DNA of 5,244 nucleotides from an uncultured Bacilli bacterium (lineage in GTDB: Bacteria > Bacillota_I > Bacilli_A > RF39 > UBA660), in assembly GCA_934101745.1 (NCBI GenBank), contig CAKOSD010000087.1, forward strand, positions 1 through 5,244, read 5' to 3'. The position numbers were made by a program, and so were the translations under genes. The notes below the pieces were generated by a model. That model saw only the letters and a list, made by a program, of their open reading frames with translations, ran no database searches and had not been told where the DNA came from. Below are positions 4,660-5,244 of this stretch, piece after piece. Position 1 is the first letter of the stretch. Every line of letters begins with the position of its first letter.

Positions 4660-5244
4660 TATAATCACTCTCACTAAAAACATTAAATATAACTTTTATA
4701 TTTGTTTTATACTTACTTAGTATTTCTTTAACTGAGTTATAGGCCACTATTTTCGCTTTATTTATTGGATAGCCAAATAGTCCGGTTGATATACTGGGAA
4801 AAGCAATCGAATTATAATTATTCTTAATAGCATATTCTAATGAATTTTTGTAACAATTAGATAAATCCAATTCATTTTGTTTTGTTACTTCATTTACAAT
4901 TTTTGGGCCTACCGTTGTAATTATTTTTTTACTAGGTAAGTTATATGCATCACAAACAATTATCTTGCCAGTAGAAAGTTCTTTACCATTTAAAATTTCA
5001 TTACATTCAAGTCTTAATCTCATTCCCGCATTAGTATGAATTACATTATCTACACAAATATGACTTGGATTAAAACAACCTAATCCCTCTTTGTTACCAG
5101 CATTAACAATAACATCACACTTTAAAGTAGTAATATCTCCTTGCCATAAAATTATATTATCTTCATTTTTCTTTAAAGAATTAACGTCAACTACTTTTTT
5201 ATCTTTTAATTCTAAACTTAAATATTCATCTTCTAACTTTAAAA
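4631..5244 (-). CDS. Zinc-type macrodomain protein, ADP-ribosyl hydrolase partner of SirTM (5' partial)
   Basis: 203 codons are visible, and the frame is open to the window edge. The annotated protein must begin beyond 5244, probably some 60 residues earlier if it has the usual family length. The macrodomain starts with LWQGDIT (5149-5129) and CDVIVNAGN (5119-5093). Next is GLGCFNPSHICVDNVIH (5086-5036), the hallmark of the SirTM-linked zinc macrodomains. Its Cys (5077-5075), His (5062-5060) and Cys (5056-5054) match the expected zinc ligands. AGMRLRLEC, LPSKKIITTVGP and the phosphate-binding loop FPSISTGLFGYP follow. The family removes ADP-ribose from the GcvH-like target modified by SirTM, in the cytoplasm. 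The ATG at 5023 lies within AGMRLR, inside the fold, and is not the start; using it would delete the ADP-ribose site and zinc ligands. The gene's end overlaps the sirtuin start by 29 nt. Its promoter is outside the window. Confidence 0.92.
   Translation of the reverse strand, partial: LKLEDEYLSLELKDKKVVDVNSLKKNEDNIILWQGDITTLKCDVIVNAGNKEGLGCFNPSHICVDNVIHTNAGMRLRLECNEILNGKELSTGKIIVCDAYNLPSKKIITTVGPKIVNEVTKQNELDLSNCYKNSLEYAIKNNYNSIAFPSISTGLFGYPINKAKIVAYNSVKEILSKYKTNIKVIFNVFSESDYNEYRKLFKS

Noticed and set aside
4660..4683. Eight-residue N-terminal extension of the sirtuin from the ATG at 4683
   Set aside because: There is no SD upstream of it. The ATG at 4659 has GTGAGAGTG nearby and gives a normal SirTM N-terminus.
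1..5244. CRISPR array, insertion sequence, phage attachment site or toxin-antitoxin pair
   Set aside because: I saw no regularly spaced repeats, transposase motifs, tRNA-end duplications or toxin/antitoxin folds on either strand.

Overview
The window is very AT-rich (roughly 70-75% A+T by eye) and bacterial. It has short intergenic gaps, Shine-Dalgarno sites of the AAAGGAGG type, TTGACA/TATAAT-like promoters and two tRNA genes with encoded CCA ends. All Trp codons I checked are TGG, and no gene contains an internal TGA, so the standard bacterial code fits better than the Mycoplasma code. Composition and gene families suggest a low-GC Firmicute, perhaps an uncultured gut Bacilli/Mollicutes-related lineage. 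That placement is inference only.

Left part, + strand (1-3357). A hairpin terminator (28-60) closes whatever lies upstream. A promoter at 70-98 then drives a monoacylglycerol-lipase-like alpha/beta hydrolase (120-1022). A HAD-superfamily 5'(3')-nucleotidase (1030-1653) follows after 7 nt. Its 3' end runs into a small tandem repeat that also creates a plausible second promoter. Three unrecognised genes come next, packed tightly enough to suggest translational coupling: a 148-aa basic helical protein (1690-2136), a secreted and membrane-anchored 298-aa protein with a probable Ig/Fn3-like domain (2133-3029, ATGA overlap), and a 96-aa coiled-coil protein (3019-3309). A weak terminator may follow at 3330-3357.

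Middle (3310-3822). There is no protein gene here. A near-consensus promoter (3399-3427) precedes tRNA-Cys(GCA) and tRNA-Gly(CCC). A terminator-like hairpin lies between the two tRNAs and a better one follows tRNA-Gly. The leftward operon ends in its own terminator at 3769-3800.

Right part, - strand (3823-5244). This is the most distinctive piece: a class M sirtuin (SirTM) gene overlapping the 3' end of a zinc-type macrodomain gene. The macrodomain frame runs off the right edge; its first visible in-frame ATG, at 5023, lies inside the fold. From the known family, such pairs add (SirTM) and remove (macrodomain) ADP-ribose on a lipoylated GcvH-like carrier during oxidative stress. The carrier (GcvH-L) and its lipoate ligase (LplA2) are not in this window and could lie just beyond 5244. 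The system is described in the literature, so what is notable here is its occurrence in this genome.
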